Positions 8,053 to 16,667 of a DNA stretch of 37,403 bases are shown here, piece by piece. The position numbers and the translations under genes were made by a program. Each line of letters opens with the position of its first letter. Positions within the stretch are counted from its first letter, which is position 1. The stretch lies in NCBI GenBank assembly GCA_016186245.1, contig JACPLZ010000031.1:1-37403 (forward strand). Direction: 5' to 3'. Below the pieces are notes generated by a model. It was not told the origin of the DNA. It did not search any database and worked only from the letters and a program-made list of their open reading frames with translations. Origin of the DNA: Candidatus Peregrinibacteria bacterium. GTDB lineage: Bacteria > Patescibacteriota > Gracilibacteria > UBA1369 > LOWO2-01-FULL-3.

Positions 8053-8885
8053 GCCGATACGTTAAATTTTGAAAGTATTTCCAGCATCTCTCCTTCACTC
8101 AAAATAGCATTCAGATAGCCCGTTTTCCTTTCAGCAAATTCAATACCCTTTCCGGCAATTGTATGACACCAGATACACGACGGCTTTCTGACTGTTTTAA
8201 ACGATTTATCCAAACCGGATAAAAGCTGGTCAAAATTATGTCCATCGATCACCTGCGCAACATCCCAGCCAAAAACTTTAAATTTGTCCTGCACCTGGCC
8301 AACATGGATTTTTACGGGCTGGGAAACATCAACCTCCACGGCAGGATCATCAACAAAAACAATCAGATTGTCGAGTCTATGGTAAGCCGCAGCAATAATC
8401 GCCTCCCATACCTGCCCCTGCCTCAATTCTTCAGCGCTCAAAAGCACAAAAACTTTGTTTCCTTTTTTTTCCATTTTCAATGCCAGAACCAATCCCACGG
8501 CAAAAGACAGCCCGTAACCTTTAGACAAAATTGTGCCGGTCACTCCGGGCGCTTTACCACTCGGGTACTCTTTTAGAATAGAACCGGCCCGCCCCAAAAA
8601 AGCCAACTCCGATTTGTCAAAAAATCCCAAATCCGCCAAAACGGCATATTGCAGCGGAGCAGCTTCCACCTTTGATAAAATAAGGTAATCCTGGCCGCTC
8701 CAGCCCGGCTTTGTCGGATCAACTTTCATTATTTTTCGGCCAAAAATTTCCCCATAATACAGGGCGGTCAAAATTTCCACGCTCGACATTAAATTTCCCA
8801 CATTTCCAACACCAGCCTTATAAACAGACTCCAAAGCGAGCAGTCGTATTTGAGCAGCTTTTTTTTCAAGCATGTCCTTCATCAA
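8049..8885 (-). CDS. Transketolase N-subunit-like protein lacking thiamine-diphosphate motifs
   Basis: 278 residues aligning end to end with the N-terminal subunit of split transketolases (about 275 residues). The cofactor residues are altered. KAGVGNVGNLMSS replaces KAGSGHPGGSLSA (His to N28). LSKVEAAPLQYAVLA replaces LSKGHAAPALYAVLA (GH to V73-E74). LLSAEELRQGQVWEA replaces LLGDGELQEGQVWEA, so the metal-binding GDG is lost at residues 150-152. VDDPAVEVD replaces the IDYNGLQID segment with its metal-binding Asn. The surrounding fold (QVWEAIIAAAYHRLDNL) is well kept. It is likely a non-catalytic or repurposed paralogue. It heads the tkt-like/prs/rpiB/rpe block. Confidence 0.8.
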   Translation of the reverse strand: MMKDMLEKKAAQIRLLALESVYKAGVGNVGNLMSSVEILTALYYGEIFGRKIMKVDPTKPGWSGQDYLILSKVEAAPLQYAVLADLGFFDKSELAFLGRAGSILKEYPSGKAPGVTGTILSKGYGLSFAVGLVLALKMEKKGNKVFVLLSAEELRQGQVWEAIIAAAYHRLDNLIVFVDDPAVEVDVSQPVKIHVGQVQDKFKVFGWDVAQVIDGHNFDQLLSGLDKSFKTVRKPSCIWCHTIAGKGIEFAERKTGYLNAILSEGEMLEILSKFNVSA

Positions 8886-8898
8886 TTAAGTTCCTTAG

Positions 8899-9018
8899 GA
8901 AGCCCTGAAAATCGTTGCAATGCGAGGAAACAAACTATTTCTGACCGAGCCGTACTTACCGGTACGGCGAGTAAGAAATAGTGCAGATGACGAAGCAGTG
9001 TACGATTTTCAGAGCTTC
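8899..9018. repeat. Nested hairpin repeat, copy A (between tkt-like N gene and ndk)
   Basis: The outer stem pairs 8899-8915 with 9002-9018 (16 of 17 pairs, including CTGAAAATCGT/ACGATTTTCAG). The inner stem ACTATTTCT/AGAAATAGT pairs 8934-8942 with 8974-8982. The apex stem GCCGTAC/GTACGGC (8949-8955, 8962-8968) closes the loop TTACCG. Unpaired motifs AGGAAACAA and GATGACGAAGCAGTG are shared with the other copies. The right arm ends two bases before the ndk stop codon. Confidence 0.75.
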
Positions 9019-9019
9019 A

Positions 9020-9502
9020 TCAGGCATTCAGTTCATCCTCCGCATATACATTCACATATTCGGACTTGTCGTAACCGTGGATTTCCCCTCCTTTAAAAAA
9101 TCTCTTAACTTCGGCCGCGGCATTGGCAACACTATCCGAAGCATGGATTACATTGCAGCTCACACTCATCGAAAAATCACCGCGGATTGAGCCGGCCTCG
9201 GCCTCACGACCCTTTGTAATACCGGTAATTTTTCTCACGGTATTAACCACATCCAGTCCCTCCCAGCACATCGCAATCACCGGAGTGCTCTGCATAAATT
9301 TCGCCAACCCGGGAAAAAACGGCTTATCGGCAAGATGGGCATAATGTTCGCGCAAAACCGCCTCATCCAGCGCCATCATTTTCACGCCGACAAGCTTCAG
9401 CCCCTTCTGCTCAAAACGTGAAGTAATCGCTCCAAACAATCCGCGCTGTATGGCATCCGGCTTTACAAGGACAAGAGTTTGTTCCAGCACACCTTTTGGC
9501 AT
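9020..9502 (-). CDS. ndk: Nucleoside diphosphate kinase
   Basis: 160 residues when started at the ATG at 9502 (MPKGVLEQTLVLVKPDA). A longer frame to 9577 adds 25 poorly conserved residues and runs through the predicted promoter, so the shorter start is preferred. The enzyme transfers gamma-phosphate between nucleoside triphosphates and diphosphates through a phosphohistidine. Motifs are LVLVKPDAIQRGL, YAHLADKPFFPGL and the active-site NVIHASDS with its His. A 15-20 residue C-terminal tail (HGYDKSEYVNVYAEDELNA) exceeds the usual length of about 140. Hairpin repeats flank the gene on both sides. Confidence 0.95.
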   Translation of the reverse strand: MPKGVLEQTLVLVKPDAIQRGLFGAITSRFEQKGLKLVGVKMMALDEAVLREHYAHLADKPFFPGLAKFMQSTPVIAMCWEGLDVVNTVRKITGITKGREAEAGSIRGDFSMSVSCNVIHASDSVANAAAEVKRFFKGGEIHGYDKSEYVNVYAEDELNA

Positions 9503-9528
9503 ATCGATTCTGGTTAAAAAGCGCCGGC

Positions 9529-9557
9529 ATTGTAACGCGTACATTTTAAATTTGCAA
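9529..9557 (-). promoter_or_regulatory. Predicted sigma-70 promoter of ndk
   Basis: On the minus strand TTGCAA (9557-9552), a 17-bp spacer, then TACAAT (9534-9529). The predicted start is near 9522, giving a leader of about 20 nt before the ATG at 9502. No Shine-Dalgarno is visible in that leader. Confidence 0.6.
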
Positions 9558-9668
9558 TCACGGGCAATGTAACACAAGGAAGCAAGCCATTTTCGACTGA
9601 GCCGTACTTACTGGTACGGCGAATAGAAAATGGCGCAGCTGACACGGTAACATCTGAAATTTTAAAAA
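9541..9668. repeat. Nested hairpin repeat, copy B (tandem with copy C)
   Basis: The conserved core contains AAGGAAGCAA, inner stem GCCATTTTC/GAAAATGGC (9586-9594, 9626-9634), and apex GCCGTAC/GTACGGC (9601-9607, 9614-9620) with loop TTACTG. The outer arms are weaker than in other copies: ATTTTAAATTT on the left and AAATTTTAAAAAT on the right, the latter shared with copy C. The right-hand GACGAAGCAGTG motif has been replaced. The left arm overlaps the ndk -35 region. Confidence 0.6.
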
Positions 9669-9777
9669 TTGATGCAATGCAAGGAAGCAAGCCATTTTCG
9701 ACTGAGCCGTACTTACCGGTACGGCGAATAGAAAATGGCGCAGCTGACGAAGCAGTGCACAATTTTTAAAATTTCAG
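9654..9777. repeat. Nested hairpin repeat, copy C (at the 3' end of the M16 gene)
   Basis: The outer stem is a perfect 18 bp, CTGAAATTTTAAAAATTG (9654-9671) with CAATTTTTAAAATTTCAG (9760-9777), plus TGCA/TGCA after a one-base bulge. The inner stem is GCCATTTTC/GAAAATGGC (9691-9699, 9731-9739) and the apex GCCGTAC/GTACGGC with loop TTACCG. The right outer arm contains the stop codon and last codons of the M16 peptidase gene. Confidence 0.8.
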
Positions 9778-11028
9778 CAACTTCTCAAATCGCTCTTTCT
9801 CGCCATACGGCCCAATAACAGCCAATTTCATTCCCTCCTCTTTGAAAATATCTTTTGCCACCCTCGCAACATCCGCAACCGCCACCGCGTCAATTTTTTT
9901 GGTAATTTCCGCAGGATCCACCGCCCCGCCCCTTAACAATTCATATTTCGCCAACAAATGGGCAAATTCCTCCGAATCCTCCAGATTCAAAATCATTTTT
10001 CCTTTCAAATATGATTTTGCTTTCTTCAGTTCCGCCTCCGGCACATCTTCATCTCTCACTTTCCTGTATTCCTCAATAATACCGGTAATTGCCTGATCTA
10101 TGCGCTTTAAATCCACCCCTGCGTTTGTGACCAGCAGGCCGCTATCCGCATAACTGTCAACCGATGTATGAATATAATATGCCAATCCATGCGCCTCTCT
10201 CACACCCAAAAACATTCTGCTGCTCATATTTCCTCCTAAAATCACCGATAACAATTTCAAAGCCCAGTAATCCGGATGACTTTCCTTATAAGCCGGAAAT
10301 CCCAATGCCACATGCGCCTGTTCCGTCTTTTTTTCCTTCAAAGAAAGCCTGCCGCCATCAATTTTTTTCAACCCGTCAAAATTATAGGCTTTTTCCCCTT
10401 CCAGCCGGTCAAAACATCCACCGATCATTTCCACCACATTTCCATGATCAACATTTCCAGCAACGGCAATCACAAGATTATCTGGCGTATACAATTTTCC
10501 ATTATACTTTTTAAAATCCTCATGCATTACGGTATTTATCAGCTCTTTTGTGCCTATTTGATCCCACCCGAGCGGCTGATTTCCAAAAACAAGCTCCTCA
10601 AAATTCCAGCCGATCTGATACATTGGCGTATCCTGATACATATTAAATTCTTCCAAAATTACCCCGCGTTCCTTCTCAATTTCCACCTGCGGGAATTTTG
10701 CATTAAGAAGCATGTCCGACAGCACATCGCAGGCCACTTTAAAATTTTCCCCCGCAACCTTCACATAGTAACCGGCATATTCCTTTCCGGTAAAAGCATT
10801 AAATTCCCCGCCAACGGAATCAATCGCCTCCGAAACTTCTTTGGTGTTTTTATACTTGTTTCCACCCTTAAAAAACATATGCTCAAGGAAATGGGAAATA
10901 CCCCTGATTTCCTGAGTCTCATATCTGCTGCCGGCCCCTACAAGAATAAGCACAGTCACGGCCTGTGTGCCGGAAAGCTTTTCCGTCACCACTCTTATGC
11001 CATTTTCCAGAGTTGTTTTTCTAAACAT
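9766..11028 (-). CDS. M16-family zinc metallopeptidase (processing-peptidase-like)
   Basis: 420 residues, the length of single-unit M16B peptidases (YmxG/PqqF/mitochondrial processing peptidase beta type). The inverted zinc motif HxxEH is H46-FL-E49-H50 and the third ligand is probably E126 in GVILEEF, 76 residues later as in the family. The C-terminal half carries VREAHGLAYYIHTSVDSYADSG, the substrate-binding R/Y motif. No signal peptide or membrane segment is seen, so it is probably cytoplasmic or non-classically placed. The final codons and stop lie inside hairpin repeat copy C. It is divergent from the YiiX-like gene. Confidence 0.9.
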   Translation of the reverse strand: MFRKTTLENGIRVVTEKLSGTQAVTVLILVGAGSRYETQEIRGISHFLEHMFFKGGNKYKNTKEVSEAIDSVGGEFNAFTGKEYAGYYVKVAGENFKVACDVLSDMLLNAKFPQVEIEKERGVILEEFNMYQDTPMYQIGWNFEELVFGNQPLGWDQIGTKELINTVMHEDFKKYNGKLYTPDNLVIAVAGNVDHGNVVEMIGGCFDRLEGEKAYNFDGLKKIDGGRLSLKEKKTEQAHVALGFPAYKESHPDYWALKLLSVILGGNMSSRMFLGVREAHGLAYYIHTSVDSYADSGLLVTNAGVDLKRIDQAITGIIEEYRKVRDEDVPEAELKKAKSYLKGKMILNLEDSEEFAHLLAKYELLRGGAVDPAEITKKIDAVAVADVARVAKDIFKEEGMKLAVIGPYGEKERFEKLLKF

Positions 11029-11056
11029 AACGATAGAAAGCTTACCCCAAAAATGT

Positions 11057-11062
11057 TATAAT
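11057..11062 (+). promoter_or_regulatory. Extended -10 promoter for the YiiX-like/PBP operon
   Basis: TGTTATAAT at 11054-11062 is an exact TG-N-TATAAT extended -10. No good -35 is seen. Transcription would start near 11069, about 11 nt before the ATG at 11080. Confidence 0.5.
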
Positions 11063-11079
11063 ACAATGATAAATTAAAA

Positions 11080-11718
11080 ATGAATTACCGACATCACATC
11101 ATCCGGAATTTCCCTCCAAATTATCCATTGTGGAAAAAAATTCTTGCCAATATGATATTTTTTTTCGCGGGGACAATAATCCATCATCGTAAAAATCTGC
11201 TGACAAAAAAAGACCTCCGCCGGGCGCTGGAAAAATTAAAGAAAGGCGACATCGTGCTTACGGGAAATCTCCGCCGCGCCAGCCATTTCATAATCCGTGG
11301 ACCGGTTACCCACAGCATGATTTATATCGGACATAGAACTTTTATCCATTCGATCGCCGATGGCGTGGAAGAAGTTTCCCTTCACGGCATCTTTACGGAA
11401 TATGACACAATGATTATTCTCCGCCCGAAAACCTGCAGCAGAAAAAAAACTGAAAAAGCTGTTTCTGAAGCCAAAAATTTACTTGGGAAACCTTATGATT
11501 TTGAATTCACATCCGGCAATGAGAAATTTTACTGCTGCGAACTTGTTGATTATTGCCTGAAAAAATCCGGCATCTGCGATGGCATTTGTAAAAAAGCCGG
11601 GCCGATTCGCCCGCAGGAATTTATCTCTGAAGTTTTTAACATAATTTTTCTCTCGCATAATCTGGAGATCAAAAATCACAGGCCATTTTTAATACTCCCC
11701 ATTCAAAAAATTTTGTAG
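11080..11718 (+). CDS. YiiX-like permuted NlpC/P60 (papain-fold) hydrolase
   Basis: A 212-residue protein of the permuted papain-like family (DUF830/YiiX/YycO). GDIVLTG at residues 56-62 precedes the catalytic His in VTHSMIYIG (H78), and the nucleophile Cys is in FYCCELVDYCL (C152 by comparison with YCSEL). The permuted order, His before Cys, is diagnostic. These enzymes cleave amide or acyl bonds, often in peptidoglycan peptides or lipids. One hydrophobic N-terminal stretch (ILANMIFFFAGTII) could anchor it. It lies 12 bp upstream of the PBP gene, consistent with a cell-wall role. Confidence 0.75.
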   Translation: MNYRHHIIRNFPPNYPLWKKILANMIFFFAGTIIHHRKNLLTKKDLRRALEKLKKGDIVLTGNLRRASHFIIRGPVTHSMIYIGHRTFIHSIADGVEEVSLHGIFTEYDTMIILRPKTCSRKKTEKAVSEAKNLLGKPYDFEFTSGNEKFYCCELVDYCLKKSGICDGICKKAGPIRPQEFISEVFNIIFLSHNLEIKNHRPFLILPIQKIL

Positions 11719-11730
11719 TATTCTTCGGCC

Positions 11731-13989
11731 ATGCGCCAGGCCAAAGACATTTTCAATAAAATAAATATTTTTCTCGTCGGCAGTACTCTGATCACTTTGA
11801 TAATCATCGGACGTCTGTTTCATCTTCAGATTATTTCTCACGCCCGTTATCAGCAGATAGCCACGTCTTCCCAATATGGATTTATCGAACTGCCGGCCCA
11901 GCGCGGCGATATAATTATTCGCGACCAGCATTCTCGGGAAGAATTTCCGCTGGCCACAAACACCACTCTTAACCTCCTTTTTGCCGATCCCACCATCGTA
12001 AAAGACCCTCTTGCAATTGCGGATAAACTTACTCCTCTGATTTTTTCCATTGAGGAAGAACGGGCATCCGACAATGAAAGAATCGAAAAAACGAGCAGAA
12101 AACTTGCTCCCGATCTCACGGAAGAGGAAAAAAATGCCATTCTAAAACCGCTTACCGATGATGAATTAAAAGAAAAATTCCGCCAGGATTTTATAACCAA
12201 AATCAGTCAAAAACAGCGTCCGGAAGTAATCCTGGCAATTGATTTCACATCGGAAAAAATTGAGCAAGTCAAAAATGCCGGCGTACCAGGAGTTGAGGTC
12301 AAAGACAATGATATTTACGCGTATCCTTCACGAATTTCAGGCATCGGCAACGCCGCTCAAATACTCGCGCCAATCATAGAAATCCCAGTGAAAAAACTGG
12401 AGAAAATTCTCAAAGGAGAAAACCGCTATGTCATCCTCAAAAGAAAATTGGAGCCATCTCTTTCAAAAAAAGTTGAAAAAATATTCAGCGAAAATAAAAA
12501 AATGTTTGAAGGGATAGGCATGAAGGAAGAATATTTCCGGTTTTATCCCGAGAGCACATTGGCGGCAAATATAATCGGATATGTAAACCACGAAAACATC
12601 GGACAATACGGCATCGAAAGCAGTTTTAACACCCGGCTCCAGGGCATCACCGGAAAATTACAGACAAAAAAAGATTCCGTGGGACGACAGATCACAGTAG
12701 GAGAAAGCCAGCTCCAGGCCGCAGTAGACGGCGATGATATCGTCCTGACAATAGATCGCTCAATTCAATCGCAAATGGATAAAATTCTGGAAGAAGCCGC
12801 CAAGCATTACCAGGCCGACAGCGGACAGGCCATTATCATAAATCCTCAAACGGGAGCCATTCTGGCAATGTCCCATTATCCATCCTTTGACCCCAACAGG
12901 TATGGAGACGTATTTAAAAAAGTGGAAGTAAAACTCACCACGGAGGAAATAAAAAATCTTTATCCGACAAAAGATAATGGAATTTATTATTTCTACACCA
13001 ATGAAGTCACTCTCGATTATTATTTGATTTTTGAACAAAAAGATGAAAACGGAATAATCCGTTATTTTCGTTATGAAAATTTTCGGGGACCGGAGGTCTA
13101 CCACAACAAGATTGTTTCATGGCCATATGAGCCGGGATCAGTCTTTAAACCGGTGGTAATGTCCATGGCCATTGACGATGGAGATGTCACGCCCAACACA
13201 ACTTTTAACGACAGCGGACCGATCGGCGTCGACTGGAATATTTATAAAAAAGTTTTCGACTTTGAAATTAAAAATTCAGAAGGCAGATATTACGGACCAA
13301 ATACAACCATGAAAGACGTTATAGCAAAATCCCTCAACACCGGCATGACTTTTGTTTCAAAAAAAATAGGCCCTTCCCTTTTCTATAATTACCTGAAAAA
13401 ATTCGGATTTCTCGACCGGACAGACATTGAATTTGACAACGAAACCATCGGTAAAATCGAATATTTCGAAGACTGGACGGAATCAGAATTGGCCACGCAC
13501 GCTTTCGGACAGGGACTAACTGTCAGCATGGTCCAGCTTGCCAATGCTTTCAGCACAATCGCCAATGGCGGCCTGTTGATGAAACCGCATATAGTTGAGG
13601 AAATACGCCATGATAATGGGAATATAACCAGGACGGATCCGCAGCAAATACGGCGTGTTTTATCTGAAGACACCGCCGCAAAAATGACCGCAATGCTGAC
13701 TTATTCAAGTGAGAATGGAGTAGCCCAAAGCGCTAAAGTAAAAGGGCATTTTATTGCCGGCAAAACCGGTACGGCGCAGACATACAAAAATGGAAAAGCC
13801 CTGAGCGGGATAGGCACAACCATTGCCAGCTTTGTCGGATACGGCCCAATCAACAACCCGCAATTTGTCGTTGTGATAAAATTTGACCACCCTAAACTAA
13901 GCGAATGGGGCAACACCACTGCCGCACCCACCTTCACCAAAATCGCCGAATTCCTTTTTGATTACTACAATATTCCTCCAGATAAATAG
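11731..13989 (+). CDS. Penicillin-binding protein (FtsI/PBP2-type transpeptidase)
   Basis: 752 residues. An N-terminal membrane anchor (INIFLVGSTLITLIIIGRLF) is followed by a PBP dimerisation domain and a transpeptidase domain. Catalytic motifs are S470-V-F-K473 in YEPGSVFKP, S534-L-N536 in SLNTG, and K678-T-G680 in AGKTGTAQ. It cross-links peptidoglycan stem peptides in division or elongation. HAFGQGLTVSMVQLANAF is typical of FtsI. The spacing between SxxK and SxN and the overall size suggest FtsI rather than a class A enzyme. It ends in a palindrome shared with the convergent SLH gene. Confidence 0.93.
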   Translation: MRQAKDIFNKINIFLVGSTLITLIIIGRLFHLQIISHARYQQIATSSQYGFIELPAQRGDIIIRDQHSREEFPLATNTTLNLLFADPTIVKDPLAIADKLTPLIFSIEEERASDNERIEKTSRKLAPDLTEEEKNAILKPLTDDELKEKFRQDFITKISQKQRPEVILAIDFTSEKIEQVKNAGVPGVEVKDNDIYAYPSRISGIGNAAQILAPIIEIPVKKLEKILKGENRYVILKRKLEPSLSKKVEKIFSENKKMFEGIGMKEEYFRFYPESTLAANIIGYVNHENIGQYGIESSFNTRLQGITGKLQTKKDSVGRQITVGESQLQAAVDGDDIVLTIDRSIQSQMDKILEEAAKHYQADSGQAIIINPQTGAILAMSHYPSFDPNRYGDVFKKVEVKLTTEEIKNLYPTKDNGIYYFYTNEVTLDYYLIFEQKDENGIIRYFRYENFRGPEVYHNKIVSWPYEPGSVFKPVVMSMAIDDGDVTPNTTFNDSGPIGVDWNIYKKVFDFEIKNSEGRYYGPNTTMKDVIAKSLNTGMTFVSKKIGPSLFYNYLKKFGFLDRTDIEFDNETIGKIEYFEDWTESELATHAFGQGLTVSMVQLANAFSTIANGGLLMKPHIVEEIRHDNGNITRTDPQQIRRVLSEDTAAKMTAMLTYSSENGVAQSAKVKGHFIAGKTGTAQTYKNGKALSGIGTTIASFVGYGPINNPQFVVVIKFDHPKLSEWGNTTAAPTFTKIAEFLFDYYNIPPDK

Positions 13990-14002
13990 CGTAATACGCT
14001 AT
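13986..14002. terminator. Palindrome holding both stop codons of a convergent gene pair
   Basis: ATAGCG-TAATA-CGCTAT. The TAG stop of the PBP gene (13987-13989) and the TAG stop of the SLH/propeller gene (minus strand, 14001-13999) are the two halves of this palindrome. No T-tract follows, so terminator function is uncertain. Confidence 0.4.
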
Positions 14003-16602
14003 ATCCCAATATCCCCCCACACAGTGTCCTCAACCCCCTCCAATTCCACAGTATTCAATTCACCCAAATCATCAATATCACTCGCCTTCACCATTCCACG
14101 TGAAACCGTATACAGGAAATCGTCAATTCTCAAAATTCTCATAACATCTCTGCTTCCTCCACCCCAGTAATAACCTGATTTAGCCGCAACTTCCCCTTCA
14201 TCATAGTGCGTAATTTTTCCCCTCAATTCAAAACCATTTTCCAGACTCACGTCATAGACATACGCACCCTGATAAACAAAATCTCCATATGTGCTGGCGG
14301 ACGCATTCGGATCATTTTTCACATCCTCGGGAACTTCCGCAAGACTGACCGGGAAGGCCATCAATCCCCTTTCCTTGTCAAAATAAAGCGCTTTGTGATT
14401 ATGCAAAAGTTCGCTATCTGTACCGCGATCCCCAATAACAACCTTATGTAATTCCACCGGATTCTCCACATCGGTAACATCAAACATAGCCAGCTTCATG
14501 CCCTGATACCACGCAAAATCAATATCGCGCGAACCCGCCTCTTCCTCACTTGGAGCAGCCGCATCCTTTCCAACTCCGATAATATGATCCTTATCAAACG
14601 GATGGAGATAATCGCTATATCCCGGGATTTTCAGCTTGCCAAGAATTCTTGGGTTATTCGGATCAGCAACATCAATCACAAAAAACGGATCCACTTTTTT
14701 GAATGTCACCATGTATGCGCGTTCGCCCATAAATCGTACGGAATAAATTTTTTCCCCGGGCGCAATACCCTCGATTTTTCCGGCAGGCTGAAGTTTCTCG
14801 TCAAGAATATATAAATTGTTATCAGACGTACCGTCCCACAGAGAACCTTTTGTCGTAGCTATGCGGAAATCGCCTTTATATTCATCCATGGAAAACTGAT
14901 TTAGAATAGTTCCCGGCACACTCCCGCTTCCAATATAAACCACCTGCCCTCCGTCACTATCCAATTCAAATTTATGAATTTTTGTCTTTTCACCGGAATC
15001 GATTCTGCCCCACCATGAGGCAAAATCATGCTCTGCGACATAAAGATTTTCGGTCGAAGCATAGACAGTGCCTGTTGAACCAATCACCACTTCTTTATCA
15101 ACTTCCGCATTGGGATCATCAACCGGAATAGCCGCCAGAATCAGATATTGGTTACTCTCAACACCGGGAATAACCTTCACATCCGTGCAGCCATCAACCA
15201 CTGGCTGCACCATATCTTCCCCATAAAGCGGCACCAGCGTCTCAAGCGACGGAACCTTTTCATCCATTATGCTATAAAAATTATCCCGATTATTCATTAC
15301 CACATAGACCACATCGCCAATCTTCCTGGAGGAAGAATAATTCCCTTCAAATGTTACTTTTCGCAGTTCTTTAGCGTTGGCTCCATCGCTTACGTCAAAA
15401 ATATAAACCACGGTGAGAGCGCTGTAGTAGTTTGGGGAGTAATTAGGATAAACGACCCCGTCTCCAACAGAAATACCGTCTCCAACGGAAACAGCGCTTC
15501 CTTCCACAAAAGGCTGGATCGCCCCATAAAAAGTGCCCATGACAACAAGCCTGTCCCCATCCACATACATGTCGGTTGGAGAAAAATTATCCGCGTCTCC
15601 AAAAGTCACTTTATCCATTTCCATCAGTCTGGACGGAGGCAAAGCCTTTACAACTCTGACAGTATTTCCGCTCAAAACATAAATATACGACCCGTCGGTC
15701 TTTACAATATCCGCCTCATCAACTCCCTCAACCTGCACATTGGTAGTGGAGAAATCATCACTTATTGCCAATGGTTCATCGGATTTCATGGCGACGCCGG
15801 CAGTCGGAGCAGAGGTTGGAACAGACGCACCATCGACTCCCGTACTTTCCATCATGACATAATCCATCTCATAATCAGGCTGCGAATTTTCTTTCAAATA
15901 AGCCGTCAAATCAACACACGACTCAAAATTTATCAGCGCCCCATCAGCCTTAGCCGCCCTTTCCCTCCTCTTGATTCCAATATAATTTGTAGATTTCACA
16001 TATTCCGGATTTTCCCTTATCCTCCAAATCATTTCCGCCATTTCTCCGCGGGTAACATCACCGTCAAAAGAAACAATACTTTTTGGAACAGCATTCTCCG
16101 ATTCCAAAGCCACTACAAATTTTTCATACCATTTCTCGCCTTCTTCATCCTGTTTCAAATTCATGCCATTGGCAACAATCTTGCTTGCTTCCGCAAAATT
16201 AATCACCCTCTCCGGCCTGAATTTACCGTCAGGATACCCTTTCACAATACCAAGCTCCGTAGCTGAACACACATATTTAGCATACCAGTCATCCTCAACA
16301 TCCGGATAGCAGTCCTCCCCCTCGATTCCATTTTCAAGCTTGGCCTGTAAAAAAGTGGAAGACTCCATCATTATTTTTAGAAATTCCGCGCGGTTGATGG
16401 AAGTATCGGTCTGGAAAGTTCCATCGGCATATCCCTCAACAATCCCCTCGCCGCGGAGATAATCAACCGCTTCATAATTTTCATGATCGGAATCAATATC
16501 GGAAAAGCTGGAAACCGCCGGAAGCGGAGACAAAGCAGAAGCGGAAGAAGAAAACAAAAAAGAAACAGCAAGCAGAGAAACGGAAATTTTACGGATAGAC
16601 AT
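13999..16602 (-). CDS. Secreted SLH plus beta-propeller surface protein
   Basis: 867 residues. A signal peptide (MSIRKISVSLLAVSFLFSS, cleavage probably after ASA) precedes three SLH units: about residues 31-80 (FSDIDSDHENYEAVDYLR), 96-147 (YPDVEDDWYAKYVC) and 155-200 (degenerate). After a Pro/Ala/Ser linker the remainder matches the secreted beta-propeller family PF09826: STTNVQVEGVDEADIVKTDG, SYIYVLSGNTVRVV, and repeated strands to the C-terminus. The SLH part should attach it to the cell wall. The propeller probably binds a ligand or polymer, function unknown. The start is supported by the signal peptide and by a TATAAT box (minus strand, 16620-16615) just upstream. Confidence 0.88.
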   Translation of the reverse strand: MSIRKISVSLLAVSFLFSSSASALSPLPAVSSFSDIDSDHENYEAVDYLRGEGIVEGYADGTFQTDTSINRAEFLKIMMESSTFLQAKLENGIEGEDCYPDVEDDWYAKYVCSATELGIVKGYPDGKFRPERVINFAEASKIVANGMNLKQDEEGEKWYEKFVVALESENAVPKSIVSFDGDVTRGEMAEMIWRIRENPEYVKSTNYIGIKRRERAAKADGALINFESCVDLTAYLKENSQPDYEMDYVMMESTGVDGASVPTSAPTAGVAMKSDEPLAISDDFSTTNVQVEGVDEADIVKTDGSYIYVLSGNTVRVVKALPPSRLMEMDKVTFGDADNFSPTDMYVDGDRLVVMGTFYGAIQPFVEGSAVSVGDGISVGDGVVYPNYSPNYYSALTVVYIFDVSDGANAKELRKVTFEGNYSSSRKIGDVVYVVMNNRDNFYSIMDEKVPSLETLVPLYGEDMVQPVVDGCTDVKVIPGVESNQYLILAAIPVDDPNAEVDKEVVIGSTGTVYASTENLYVAEHDFASWWGRIDSGEKTKIHKFELDSDGGQVVYIGSGSVPGTILNQFSMDEYKGDFRIATTKGSLWDGTSDNNLYILDEKLQPAGKIEGIAPGEKIYSVRFMGERAYMVTFKKVDPFFVIDVADPNNPRILGKLKIPGYSDYLHPFDKDHIIGVGKDAAAPSEEEAGSRDIDFAWYQGMKLAMFDVTDVENPVELHKVVIGDRGTDSELLHNHKALYFDKERGLMAFPVSLAEVPEDVKNDPNASASTYGDFVYQGAYVYDVSLENGFELRGKITHYDEGEVAAKSGYYWGGGSRDVMRILRIDDFLYTVSRGMVKASDIDDLGELNTVELEGVEDTVWGDIGI

Positions 16603-16667
16603 ACTAAAAGGTTAATTATAGTTGAACCTAATAATAAAAACGCTTCAGGTCAAGAATTGTTACCTTT

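Noticed and set aside
9541-9777. CRISPR array
   Set aside because: Only two adjacent repeat copies, long (about 80-nt core) and self-complementary with no regular spacers; no cas genes in the window.
15148-16266. 372-codon plus-strand ORF opposite the SLH/propeller gene
   Set aside because: Shadow frame, rich in Ile/His/Asn, no domain; the minus frame has signal peptide, SLH and propeller motifs.
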